From positions 620,001-684,000 of the forward strand of contig OY723321.1 of NCBI GenBank assembly GCA_963210315.1: 64,000 nucleotides of DNA, written 5' to 3'. The position numbers were made by a program, and so were the translations under genes. This document shows, in pieces, positions 10,723 to 22,720 of the stretch. Every line of letters starts with the position of its first letter. The stretch's first letter is position 1. This DNA comes from Rhynchopus euleeides. Taxonomy: Eukaryota; Euglenozoa; Diplonemea; Diplonemida; Diplonemidae. The notes beneath the pieces are model-generated. The model was not told where the DNA came from. It did no database searches and saw only the letters and a program-made list of their open reading frames with translations.

Positions 10723-11873
10723 CACAGGGTGGTCGAGACAGGGCGCGGCGGAGGGGTGTAGTACGCACTTTCAGCTCAACAAAACCTCACAGAGAGCGCC
10801 GGGTTCCATCAGAAAAAGGGGGAGGGGGTGGGGGGTGGCAACCCTGACCGGCCCTCCCGAAGACTGTTGTGTTGGTGGCCTGGAAGGGGGAGTGTGGTGT
10901 CGTTGAGGTGGTGATAGAGAGGAAATCAACACGGAAAAACTTGCCTATACCCACGCTGAGGTGAAGGTGTCAAGGTCGTAGAGAATGGAGGGGCGGAGCG
11001 GGAGGGGGGTCGCTGGATCTGCCTCGCGTCTCTTCGGTCAACACTGCCGTCGGCTGCCCGGCTGAGAAGGGAATGGGCGCTGCACGACGCTGCGGTCAGA
11101 TCAATGATCAACAGAGGTTGTGGCATGCTGCAGTCATATTTGACAGCTGCCCACCCCCCCCCCCCGCTCCGCCCCCTCTCTCCCCGCCCCCCCCCCCTGG
11201 CCATTGCGCCGTGGACAACAGCCCTGGTATACTCCCGTCACTCTGGAAAACGAAAAGTAGTGCTGGCCTGTCACACAGCCAAAGCCCTCACCGAAGAGGG
11301 TAGCATGTGACCTTTCAGATCCACACCGCCACCTGACCTCAGTGGGGGGGTGGGGGGAGGTCGGTGGTTTGCCTTGACGAAGGCGTTGGGTTCTATCGAA
11401 TTGTATTTCGGGCGGTACGTAATGGAGCAATCACCGGGATGCATTCCCGTTCTGAAGTACCGTTGGTGTGGCGCAGGACACCAAAAAAATGAACATTTCA
11501 CTCCTACCCCGCTGACAGAGAGGCAGGATTCTCTGTCAGAACTACAGGCAAACAAGCGACTGGCGGACGCTTTCGGACTCTGACGAGTGAACACCCTGGC
11601 ACACAAAAACGAGCCTATGTAGTGCAGGGTTCCCTCACTCAACTTCTTGCTGGCTCCGCCGAACGATAAAACGTAGAAATTTCGCAATCACATGGTTGGC
11701 ACACACACACAGACCCTGAGTTCCAGGCCCAGGGGAGGGGGGAAGATTTGGACCCAATCCGTGACTTGGGCCACGGAGAGGCATCGCGAGTATTGACCCA
11801 CAGCGGGGTATGGGTGAGTGCTGCACGGAGGGGAGGAGAGGCAACCCGGGCACCCTGCATTGCCTTGTGCACC
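10723..11873. other. Intergenic region with poly-C tracts
   Basis: No convincing gene was seen. The stretch holds the 5' flank of the giant gene, long C runs around 11,152-11,200 and G runs near 11,345-11,362, and the 3' flank of the palmitoyltransferase gene. Translated frames here are short and low in coding character. Confidence 0.5.
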
Positions 11874-13847
11874 TCACTGCTGCTTCTTCGTGGCAATCGG
11901 CTCGGTCCCATTCCCTTCGCTAGGGAGGTCCTCAGCCGGGACGCCGTACGCATCCGTGAGGGACACGCGGTGCCACGTCTGCCCTGTGGCCCACTGCAGA
12001 CTGTCAAACTCCACCGCTGCCAGGGGCACTCCCATGAGCTCCAAGCCGGGTCCCTTGCCATCTGCAGCTTCCGTCCGCTCTCCCTCCCCAGACGTGCCTC
12101 CCTCCGGCACTGTTCCCTCAGCCTTCGGCTCCGCCTTCCGGAAGGTAAAGGCCTCGTTGGAGCCTTCCAACCGCACGCGCAGGCCATCAATGTGCAGGAG
12201 CTCGCCTGTTGCAAGGCGATACACCCCCACGGCGCGTGTCAGAACTTTGTGTCCGTAGGGCTGTTGGGGAGGGGGGGATGGTGGTGTGGTGGCCCCAAAA
12301 ACTTCAAGATGCTACGACTTCAAAGATACTGTTCGTTGTGCTTGCATCAGAGCCAAAAAGGGCTCCTCTTGCGTGGTTCACTCTACGCGGAGAAGCTGTG
12401 GGAGAACCCCCCTGCCGATCGATGTGCGTCATTGGCGCAACAGAAATGCCCGTCACACAACCCCGAACAACCCAGTACAATCCACACGGTCAACACATAC
12501 CTCGTAGCGAACATGCGTAACACATTTTGCAGGGAACCACCCTGCTGCAGGCTTCTTCGCCGTGCTAGGCAGGGCATGCCCATACACCCAGTGCTCCCGG
12601 GTGCGGTTCACGCTGTACTCCACACCCGCCTTCACCGTCAGCCGCGCCTCCGCGATGGAGGGGCCCTTGCACACCGCCTTCCTCCCGAACTTGCAGGCAA
12701 GCGCCGGGGCACAGCAGAACCAGTTGCAGCAGGACCCAGAGAAGGAGTCCACAGCCTGCACCACCTGAAGCAGCTTCATCTTATCAGCCTTTTGCGACAG
12801 CTGCTCGATTGTCAGGGTGAACTGGCCACACCCCGGCGCCACCTCCCAGTAGATGTTGTTGTCCACCATGCCGTGCATGCCCGAGGTCCGCGACGGCTTC
12901 AGCGGCAGGAACATCATGGGGATCGAATCCCCAAACACCTGCCGGAAGTTCCGCCACACCCCCAGGTGGTAGGGGTAGGTGAACTCCGGCACAGGCAGGT
13001 GCTTCCGCCATCCAGGCTGCTGCTGCTTCCGGGCACGCTGCTCCTCCGCCTCGTTGCGGTGGTTGAGCAGGTCCCTGCGAGCGTCAGCCTTGCAGCGGAT
13101 GTAGTCCTCCACCTGTGTGGCATTCTCCCTGATGACACGCCGCTGCTCCCACATCAGCACACCCATCGACACCACCAGGGACAGCGAGGCAGCACCACAC
13201 CATATCCCACTGATGGTGTACGACCAAGACCGGAGAGCCTTGCCTCGAGTGAACACCGAATAGTAGAATGGGAAACAGAGCTTCACCCCATGGGAGCATG
13301 CGCATGTCACATAGAAGAGGAAGAGGCAGAAAGCCTTGTGGTTGTCAGCGTGGACGCATGTGTTGATCCACGGGCAGTGGTGGTCCATCTTGTTGACGCA
13401 GTACCCACACTTCGAGCAGTGGTGCGATCTGGGCATTTTATACGAATCGCACAACGAGCAGAACTGCAGGACATCGGAGGGCTGGATCTTGAGGGTGTTT
13501 GTCGGGCCGAGCCCCAGCAGGGCAAACGCCTGGGATGAGTTGGGCGAGTCAGGATCACCACTCTCGATATCGGAGCGGGTGTCCTGGAAATGCATCCGGA
13601 GCACCTCCTCCTCTGTAGGGTGATACGACGTCTTCGTGGGCACGGTGTACACCGCAGTGAGATACGACCACATTAGGAGAGAAACCTCCACCCACAGGAA
13701 AGCCTGTTCGTAGAGGGATACCGGTTCAGCGATGACAAGGTAGAACCGCATATACATCACCCCTGCTGTGATCCCGATGATCAGGCCCAGGGCGATGAAG
13801 ACCCCCCAGTGGGCAACCCGCTCGACAGCCCATGGCAGGCAGCCCAT
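11874..13847 (-). CDS. DHHC-type palmitoyltransferase (two exons)
   Basis: An integral-membrane enzyme that transfers palmitate to cysteines of target proteins, probably at Golgi, ER or plasma membrane. Exon 1 is 13,847-12,501 (449 codons) and exon 2 is 12,260-11,874 (128 codons plus TGA), giving 577 residues. The intron has donor GTATGT and an acceptor after a C-rich tract ending CCCCAACAG; the frame is kept. Hydrophobic segments lie near residues 12-40, 45-68, 171-190 and 211-232. The Cys-rich domain spans about 130-180, with C130-x2-C133, HHC at 142-144, C147-x2-C150 and the catalytic D155-H-H-C158. ATG 13,847 was chosen because it directly precedes the first membrane segment; the upstream open frame is His/Pro-rich and unlikely to be coding. 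The C-terminal exon (RAVGVYRLATGELLHIDGLR) could be an SH3-like or beta fold, which I cannot confirm. Family call is firm; the membrane location is inference. Confidence 0.88.
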
Positions 13848-14080
13848 GACAGGAGAGATGGGGGATGGAAGGGGGGCGTGTGTGTGGGGAGGCCGTGTCA
13901 GTCGGAGGCAGGTTGGCGGGGCCCAACCACCCCGTCGCCTCAAAGCCTGACCCCCAAAGCAGATACGGTGCTGTGTCGGTGGGGCCTGAGAGGGAAAGGG
14001 GTGTGTGTGTGTGTTGATCACTTTTTAGGTGGGTTAACCCTGCACGGGTCCTAGCCCACCCTGAGTGTGTGTGTGGGGGG

Positions 14081-14330
14081 GTTTGATCGTCGAGAGGGAA
14101 TGGAAAAGTAAATCTCCCAGCACCTTCTCGCAATGTTAGTCCTTTTTGTAGTCACTACACCAGATATGTTGTACAAGGAAGATCAATGCACAACGGGAGG
14201 GTGTGTAGCAGTTGTCTGTCAGTGGCTTGGTGGTTGGACCGCAATACAGTATCACTAAAACACAACCAGGTGTGTGTGTGTGTGGGAGGCGGGGGGTATT
14301 GAAACAGAAGTAGGAAGGGGGCACAAAATA
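14081..14330 (-). repeat. Dispersed repeat, long form (copy A)
   Basis: Read on the minus strand, this starts with a motif TTTGTGC-CCCTTC-CTTCT and a C run. It then has GACAACTGCTACACACCCTC and ends with the 66-bp core, from AAAAAGGACTAACATTGCGA to CTCTCGACGATCAAAC, followed by C-rich sequence. A second long copy lies at 57,548-57,725, and core-only or mixed copies at 29,443, 49,643 and 62,743. It sits about 230 bp upstream of the palmitoyltransferase start and in the same orientation. Confidence 0.7.
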
Positions 14331-15485
14331 GATAAGATGGTTTCCTTACGCTTGGTGGTATGCAGGTTGTGTCCAAGATGTGGTGCCGTACCGATCGGCA
14401 TGTGCTTGTGTCAAAATGCTGTGGGGGGAGCGGGGGTGGGGTAGTGAAGGGTGGGCATCGCGGGGCGCATTGGGTCTGTTCATGTGGGGTGCATCGTGCA
14501 CCCGCCTACGGGGTACAGTCGAATGGTCGATTCTCGTGTCACAATTTGTCATTTTTTTGGCAGGTTTTGCACGTTTCGCAGTTCTGTGCATTCTGAGCTG
14601 CTGTTTATGTTGCAAGGTCACTTCGCCGCCTGAAAAAAATAGAAGACGAAAAAAAAGTGGAGGGCTTTCACCTCCCTTCTTGTTCGTCCTGAGGGGTACA
14701 CGGGGTCCAGGCGGGGGGACTTTGCAACCTTTGCATTTACCAAATTTTACTTTTTTTTTAAAAAACCATACACATTTCTTGTTGTTATGTTGAAACTACT
14801 TTTCCCCAGTGCAATATTGCATTCTTTTCTCCTCATTGTGTTAGCGGGCTCTAAAACATTTTTTTAGAATCCCACACTGTGACATACGACTTGTGAATTC
14901 GAGCAGGCTAATGGTTTGCCTGGATTTTCCTCCGGTAGGCTTCTTTCCTGTAGCGGTTTTGTCGTTATTGTTGTTGCACTCGCACTGAAGAGAGAAAAGA
15001 ATAATATCCTCCATTTTGCTCTGCCCTCAGGATATAGCTCAACCTGAGATGGCGCGGGGGAAAAAATGGAGGGCGAAAGTAAAGAAGTAACAGCGAAAAA
15101 AAAGGGAGAATCGGGCAAAAGATGCACGAATGAAACCACACACACCACACCACAATCACCCCCCTAGTTTCTCTGAGATGACCAAACTCCATTGGTCCTG
15201 GCGTGAACGTTAGGGAAACAGTGTTTGGGTTGTTCAGCGGACTCGTCGCTAGCCGACCATTTCTCTTGCCTGGACTAGACTGGACCTCCCAAGGCTGGGG
15301 TGGGGGTGGGCTGAGGGCCAGCGTTTGCTTTCGATTCTGGGAAAATAAACGGGAAAAAAACTTTTGTCTGGGCGAGCTCCATTTTGGAAAAGTGGAAAGG
15401 TCTTGGGGAATATATATAATCGGGAACAGGAGAAAGGAGACGGCGGCTGGCGGGGGGGTGGGACGGGTGTTCAAGCTGGCGATGT
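14331..15485. other. Intergenic region between palmitoyltransferase and calmodulin genes
   Basis: No gene was recognised. It contains A-rich and T-rich patches (14,630-14,770, 15,060-15,110) and a TATATATAAT stretch near 15,410-15,420 close to the calmodulin 3' end, plausibly 3' UTR or processing sequence. Confidence 0.45.
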
Positions 15486-16720
<1,235 letters not shown>

Positions 16721-17830
16721 TCATAGCGACCCTGTGTAGTAGGGGGTCATGAGTTGGATGAACTCTTGGAGATCTACAAGCCCATCGCCGCTGGAGTCTG
16801 CTTCTTCGAAGTACTTGTCTACATCCATGCAGAGGGAGGAGGAACGGCAGGCTTCAATGAGCTCTGTCTTGCTCAGGACACCATCCCCACTCCTGTCGAA
16901 TGAGATGAAGATTTCTTTGATTTCGTTGAGAGTTTCAGGTGACAGCTCTGGGGCTGGCTTGTACTTCGGATGAACAAAATCTGAGTAGCAGTTGATCCAA
17001 TACAAGATGTCATCCTCAGGAACTTTATCGAAAACCACCTTTAGGAACTCAAGAAGTGTGATGTCACCATCCCGATTGGTATCCATTGCGGTGAATACCG
17101 AGCCGTCGATGCCGCCAATGGAGAAGTGCTCTGTCCCACGCTCCCGCGCAATCTCGAGCAACTCCCTGAAGGTGACGCTCCCCCCTTTGTCACGATCAAG
17201 GCTGTCAAACAGATCTTTAGCCTCGAAGAGGGCCTTCCGCTCAACCCGAATACGCTGCTCGAGATGCTTCCGATTCCCTTCCCCCGTCCGGCGCCTGTTG
17301 TCTTTGAGGCGGATTTCAAGAGTGTCCTGAAGCTTCTTGCTGACAGACGTCTTTGCCAAGGAAATGTGCATGAAGTTCGGGTTTGATTGCGCAATCTTCA
17401 GGCATTGGGTGCCGACGTCCATGCTGAGGAATTTGTTCCCTGAGAGATCGAGCGACATCACACGGGGGTGTTCCTTAACAATGCTGAGCAACCGGAGAAC
17501 AGTCTCGTTGCGAAGGCCGTTGTCACTGAGGCGCACACGCGACATCATCGGGTTGTGCTGGATGACGGGGAATAGAGCCTCCAAGCCTTTGTCGCCGATA
17601 AAGTTACACGCGACATTGAGCTCTCGCATACAGAATGATCCAGGGACCTTCGGCAGATTTGCAACGATCGCCGAATTCGGCTTGATCCCCATCTTCTCAC
17701 AGGCGTTCACGTACAACGAGGTCGCACTTTCAAGCGACGCATCTGCAGACCCAATTGCCTCCAAACCTTTGTACCCCTTGAACACCCCGTTTTCTAGCCG
17801 CGTCGGGTCGATTGCATTTGCAGCAGGCAT
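16721..17830 (-). CDS. Leucine-rich-repeat and EF-hand protein, 369 aa
   Basis: A probable calcium-regulated scaffold. Residues about 60-165 carry ribonuclease-inhibitor-type leucine-rich repeats (MRELNVACNFIGDKGLEALF, VRLSDNGL, VMSLDLSGNKF, FMHISLAKTSVS). A basic helix follows (170-205, NRRRTGEGNRKHLEQRIRVE). Four EF-hand loops come next: DRDKGGSVTFRE (212-223), DTNRDGDITLLE (250-261), DRSGDGVLSKTE (312-323) and DSSGDGLVDLQE (345-356). Each loop has Asp at position 1 and Glu at 12, so all four may bind Ca2+, though loop 1 has Gly-Gly-Ser in its middle. It is a single exon. A candidate splice acceptor (CATCACCAACACAG) lies about 40 bases upstream. LRR plus EF-hand fusions are common in protists; the partner is unknown. 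Confidence 0.85.
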   Translation of the reverse strand: MPAANAIDPTRLENGVFKGYKGLEAIGSADASLESATSLYVNACEKMGIKPNSAIVANLPKVPGSFCMRELNVACNFIGDKGLEALFPVIQHNPMMSRVRLSDNGLRNETVLRLLSIVKEHPRVMSLDLSGNKFLSMDVGTQCLKIAQSNPNFMHISLAKTSVSKKLQDTLEIRLKDNRRRTGEGNRKHLEQRIRVERKALFEAKDLFDSLDRDKGGSVTFRELLEIARERGTEHFSIGGIDGSVFTAMDTNRDGDITLLEFLKVVFDKVPEDDILYWINCYSDFVHPKYKPAPELSPETLNEIKEIFISFDRSGDGVLSKTELIEACRSSSLCMDVDKYFEEADSSGDGLVDLQEFIQLMTPYYTGSL

Positions 17831-20800
17831 CCAGGTGGAGGACAGGGGTCAACCCACGCTTCCCGCCCTGCTGTGTTGGTGATGTGTGGTTCAGCAGGGA
17901 ACGGATACTTGAGGTCAAGATGTGGGCACATGACGATTTAACAAGCGGGAAGGGGGCAGATGATGGGGGTGGGAGGGGAGGGGAGGGCGTCTGAATCGGA
18001 GCTGGGAACCACTCACCGACGCACCACTGCCACACGTATTGTTCACGAACTTACCCGCTGGGTCTGACATGAGGTGTAAATATGACAGTAGCGGTTCGTC
18101 GTGAACTTGATCTGGTGGGAATGGGCATTAATGTTTCCTCATCACCTCTCACATGATTCAGGCACATCAATGCATCTCTGTAACAACAATGTTCGCACTC
18201 GCCCAGTCTGAAAAGCTGTATTTAAAAGTTCTCGATCCTCACGATACCACCTCATGGTGGCCTCTGAAATCCTCTTGGATGTTCGGATCGTGCAGCTGTC
18301 GCCGAGTGGACATGTCCCACGCATGTCTGGATCAGCTTCCATATCAGCTTGATTCGCTCATGTCTAGTAAAGAGAACTTGAGACGCTGTCATGAGAAGGA
18401 GCCCTGCATTGGGATCAGATAAGCTGCTGGAATGTCACTTGGGCAACCCATATGGCCAGGTCTGCCTCAGGTGGGTAATCAAAGAAAAGGGGTGGAGAGG
18501 GGTCTCGAAAACAGTGTAAGTGTGTCACACGCCGTCTTTTGTGCGAAATGGTGAACTCGCAACGCAGGGATACTCGGCGTTGGTCAGCAGGAAAACAAAT
18601 GGCTGCAAGCAACCGAACTTGCAACGCTGGGGGACAAGCATTCCATCATACACACACGCTCAGTATAGGGCGGCGGGTACGAAGTGAAAAGTACAATGAC
18701 TTTGGTATGGTTTGGTTTGGTGTGGTATCGTGTTGTGTTGTGTGCGGGAGAGTAAATCTCATCCTTATGGCAACACCCCACGCAAGGCAAGCCACTCAGA
18801 AGAAAGGAGTCCGGATTTGGTTTGCGCGCACAAAAACGGCAGTGTGTTGCGTGAGCCCCTGTGTAAGATGTGTGTTGCAACGGGTAGCTTTGTTGTGGTG
18901 CTGTCTCAAAACACACTGCACGGGCCGTCCGCCCCCCCCCCCATGGACTCTTCCACTGTTACAAGCAAGCTTGCTTGGGCAAAAAAAATAGTGAAAAATC
19001 AAATTACGATGGCAAAAGACCCGAGCCGCCTGCGCACACCAAGGCGTACGCGAAAGGAAAGGAACAAATATGCTCCTTTGAGCATCCGATGACGACAACC
19101 TCAAAGAAGTGTCAGTAACGCTTGAAGCAGGACACATGCACCCACGGTGGAGGGCTGGTGCATGCGGGATGGCATCATTGGCCAATCCCGATGAGGGAGC
19201 AGTCCGGGTCTGCCGCGCGGGACAATCTCCGTGACGTGCCCCTTTAGTTCGTCCCATTGCCTCTTTCAAGACAACGTGATTGAAACTAGATTTTATCCAG
19301 GAAAAAGACACCACGTTATGCACAAACATGTCGCCCCAGGATGACGAGACCTGTGCCTGAGTGCTCAGTGAGAGGAACACAAAGGATCCCGATGGGTGCT
19401 ACCAAATGTAATTACACCACTGCGTATATGCAAACTATCTGTGCCCCGCTGGATCGTGAAGTGACACAAAAACGTGGCAACAAAACGAATCACTGCCCAG
19501 CTTGGTGCAACACAGACCGTACTCTATATGTAGACCATTCCCCTGTCTGATGAAGTGGTTGTGAGGGAGGGTCGCAGGAGCACAGAAAAGTTTCACTACT
19601 GTTGGCCATCCGCCAAGACTATTAAAAAAACCGGAGAGGGCAAAGGAGATGAGAAAAAGAAGAATGAAATCGAAGAAGCGGATCTGGGTACAATATTATT
19701 TCCGTAAAAAACCAGGAGCTTTTCTTCCCCGATTTTGTCTCATGGAGTCGGGACAAAATGAGTACAAAAAACGGGGGCAGTATCATTGGCACCACCAAAG
19801 GCTGTGCATTCTGCAAGACGACGTGGTATCACCTCGAAAAGCCCAGGAAACTAGATTCAAGGTGGGGAATCGACGCCCACCTTGTCGTTTCAGGCGGGGA
19901 ATTTAAGAGGGGCTTTGTGAATACACAGCGCGATGGGTGAATTCCTTTCTCCAGTCTTATTGTGTGGAGATATTCTCCTCGGCGAAGGGATGGTGCCAGT
20001 CTGGGGAGGGGTTGACGCGAATACAGGCTTGACAACGAACCGGAGATACTGCGGCATCTCTGGTTTGGATGGAAAAGCTGAACGCGACGTAGAATGTCTC
20101 TCAACACTCCAACACAGAACTTGGAGGGAAAGATTGCTGCAAATAATAGAGAATCGTTAGGAGTGATGAAAGAACCCTCTGGTTCCTTGCATGGGACCAA
20201 GCTTCGTGACAACCTCTTGAAGTATAATCACTTTGTGACAACCTTCACGAGGTGGCAGGTGTGGGATTCAAATTTCAACAAATGATGACGGGTAGTGAAG
20301 GAGATAAAGATAAGGCCCAGAAACGACCTCCTTTACGCTATATGCGGGTAGTGAGCGAGGCCGGGTATGACACCCAGCCTGTGTTGAGGTAATATGATCT
20401 GTGTGACAAAGAGTCTCACCGGAGGAGGTAGAGACGCGACGTGTTGAGCTGACGTGTGTTGCGGCTGGAATGCCCGTCTGCGGAAGGGTGTTGTCCTGCC
20501 AGTGAACCAGCAAGCAACAGGTATGCTTCATGCAAAAAAACAAAAAAAAGAATCGTCAACAGAATCTTCTCAACAACCCACAGCGCGAATAGAAGAAATG
20601 AGTGAGGAGTAGATTTGTCGATCCCACCCATGACTATTCAAAGAGCACAAGTTTGTGCGCAAACTGTGGCACATGACAAAGGTCTTAGGAACAGACATGG
20701 GATGTGATGCGTCATGACACTTCCAGGAAGTGGCAGGAGGCAGCGGACAGCAAAGAGAGGAGAAAAATAGAAAATTCATTGACGTGGTGGCGGTGGTGTA

Positions 20801-22078
20801 TTCGTTGTGTGACTAGCGGTTGTCGATTGCCATGAGGATGTGCGGAGAGATCGACCAACTGAATCGTGATCGCTAAACTCCAAAAAGAAAGAAGTGTGGT
20901 ATACGTTGAACGCAGCCAAATACAAGGTGTAACTTGTGTTTAGCCCACTGTGTGTGATGACAACATGTTCGTCTCAGATTTTTTGTCTCGCGATTCTGAA
21001 AACACTTCGCGTGTAACACAAAAAAATGACGGAGTCCAAAATCGACTCCCCAGGGCTCAGGGCCCCAACAAGAATCAGGTTCAGAGAGCCCGAACATATC
21101 GGGCTCTGAGGGTGTGGTCGAAAAGCTCACAGAGGGGTGTCAGGGGGTCGGGTGGGTGGGGGTGTCAGAAGGTGAAGAGAGGGTTGCAGCTGCCATGCAG
21201 AAAAGCTCCCATTTTGTGGCTCGATAATGGGACGGCTTGATGTGACGGGTCTCGTTGCGCACACACAAATGGTATCGTATCACACAATCCCATGCGATGA
21301 TACTCAGCAACTTGGTGTGATAATGTTGGATACCATCATCGCATGCGAATCAGGCTTTGCACTACGCCCGGGGGACTAGGCTGGAAAGCAATGGAGTTGA
21401 ACGTGACTGGGAAAACTCGAGAACAGTTCCCAGAGCTGGGTAAAGGAATGGCTGGGTTGTCATGCCGAAGGCTGGGGTAGACATCTTGCCGGGAGGGCGG
21501 AGGGGGGGGGGGTAGTGAAATCGAATTTGAAGGGAGCACAAGAATGATCACCCTTCACTCGTTATGCAGGTTGTGGAGGGGGGGGGGGGGTTTGATTGTA
21601 AGTATACTTCTGCCTTCCTAAGTATACATCAACAAGGTACTGCGAATCCGACTGCTAAAACAGTTACTCATGCAATGCAGAAGCCCACCGTGAGAGTGGA
21701 GGTAAGGCTTTTCCTCGGGGAACACGTTACACAAGCCCTCGTAGACTTGACCTTTTTGAGTGCGACCTGTGCTGATCGTGATTTTCAGTTCACTGCGCTC
21801 GTCTGATTGACGATATCGATCATCGAGCTTTCGCTCCGCCAGATCCACACCATCAGTCTTTTTTTTTTTAAAAAAAACTTCGTTCCCGTCCCCCCACGTT
21901 GTGCGCTACGTCGTTGTAGCGTTGGCTCACTCGTGTGCTTCTTTCCGGAGTCGGGTCAGGGATAGTGCCCTGTGTGGTGCCGTTTTTTCCCGCAGAGCGG
22001 GTGGGTTGCCGTGCGTCGACACGGAGACACCTCCCCATTAAAAGCCAAAGTTTTTGTGTTGAGACGTCTTCACCTGAT
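17831..22078. other. Long region without a recognisable gene
   Basis: Reading both strands I find only short, low-quality open frames. Notable items are a strong nested stem-loop at 21,269-21,345 (listed separately) and G or A/T runs near 21,490-21,510, 21,580-21,592 and 21,860-21,880. This is where the coding strand changes from minus (left) to plus (right), so it may hold a divergent transcription start region. Confidence 0.4.
21269..21345. other. Nested inverted repeat / stem-loop
   Basis: CATGCGATGAT (21,291-21,301) is mirrored perfectly by ATCATCGCATG (21,335-21,345). ATGGTATC (21,269-21,276) is mirrored by GATACCAT (21,329-21,336), and ATCACAC/GTGTGAT also pair. Alternative, overlapping hairpins are possible. 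No gene lies within 900 bp. Confidence 0.65.
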
Positions 22079-22720
22079 ATGGCAAAGGTCCTGTTCGTTG
22101 GTTTCCCCCTGGTCTGTCGCGCCCATCAGGGTGCGTGGACAGGGCCCGTACTTTGTTTTCATTCGTGTTCTGTGATTTGTGACCAACCCGCCCCTTGCCC
22201 GCCCGGTTGAGGTCCGGCTAGGGCTGGGGGACCAGTTTTGACCCATTTTTTGGCATTTCTGGGCTCTTCTGGGGCGCTTTTGGTGTCCCACAGTGGGTGT
22301 GGGGGTATCCTGGACATCCAAAACTCGGTATTTTCCCTGGGGTCCCATCTGACAAGGGGGGGTCCCCTAATTTTCCGAAAAATCGTTTTCGGATTTAGGG
22401 GGGGGGGGAGCAAAAAAAATCCACCCATATGCCCCCCCCCTCTGCCAGCCCTGCCCACACCACACCCACCACTGCAGAGTTTCGTCGGCCTCCAGGATGC
22501 AAGGCACCGCCAGCTTGCCAAGCAGCTCTGCGTGCGTGCGCCCAAAGAGCCTCTCATTCTCGTACACTCGCAGACCGACATGCAATTCGAGGTGTTCGTC
22601 AGCTCGAATATGAAAATCGGGCAGTGGGACTCACAGTCACAGGCACAGCGTTCCGAGAAGGGCGGAAAACGCATCAAGGACGACCGCAAAGGGAAGATGC
22701 GGAAGGTCGCCTTCATGTGA
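22079..22720 (+). CDS. Candidate small two-exon gene, about 91 aa
   Basis: Exon 2 (22,478-22,720) follows a textbook acceptor, a C-rich tract ending CCACTGCAG. It encodes 80 residues of coding-like sequence (e.g. RHRQLAKQLCVRAPKEPLIL) ending in a basic tail (KDDRKGKMRKVAFM-stop). A possible exon 1 is ATG 22,079 to 22,111 (MAKVLFVGFPL) with a weak donor GTCTGT; an alternative donor GTTTCC lies at 22,100. I do not recognise the family. The second exon looks real; the first exon and the join are tentative. Confidence 0.4.
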
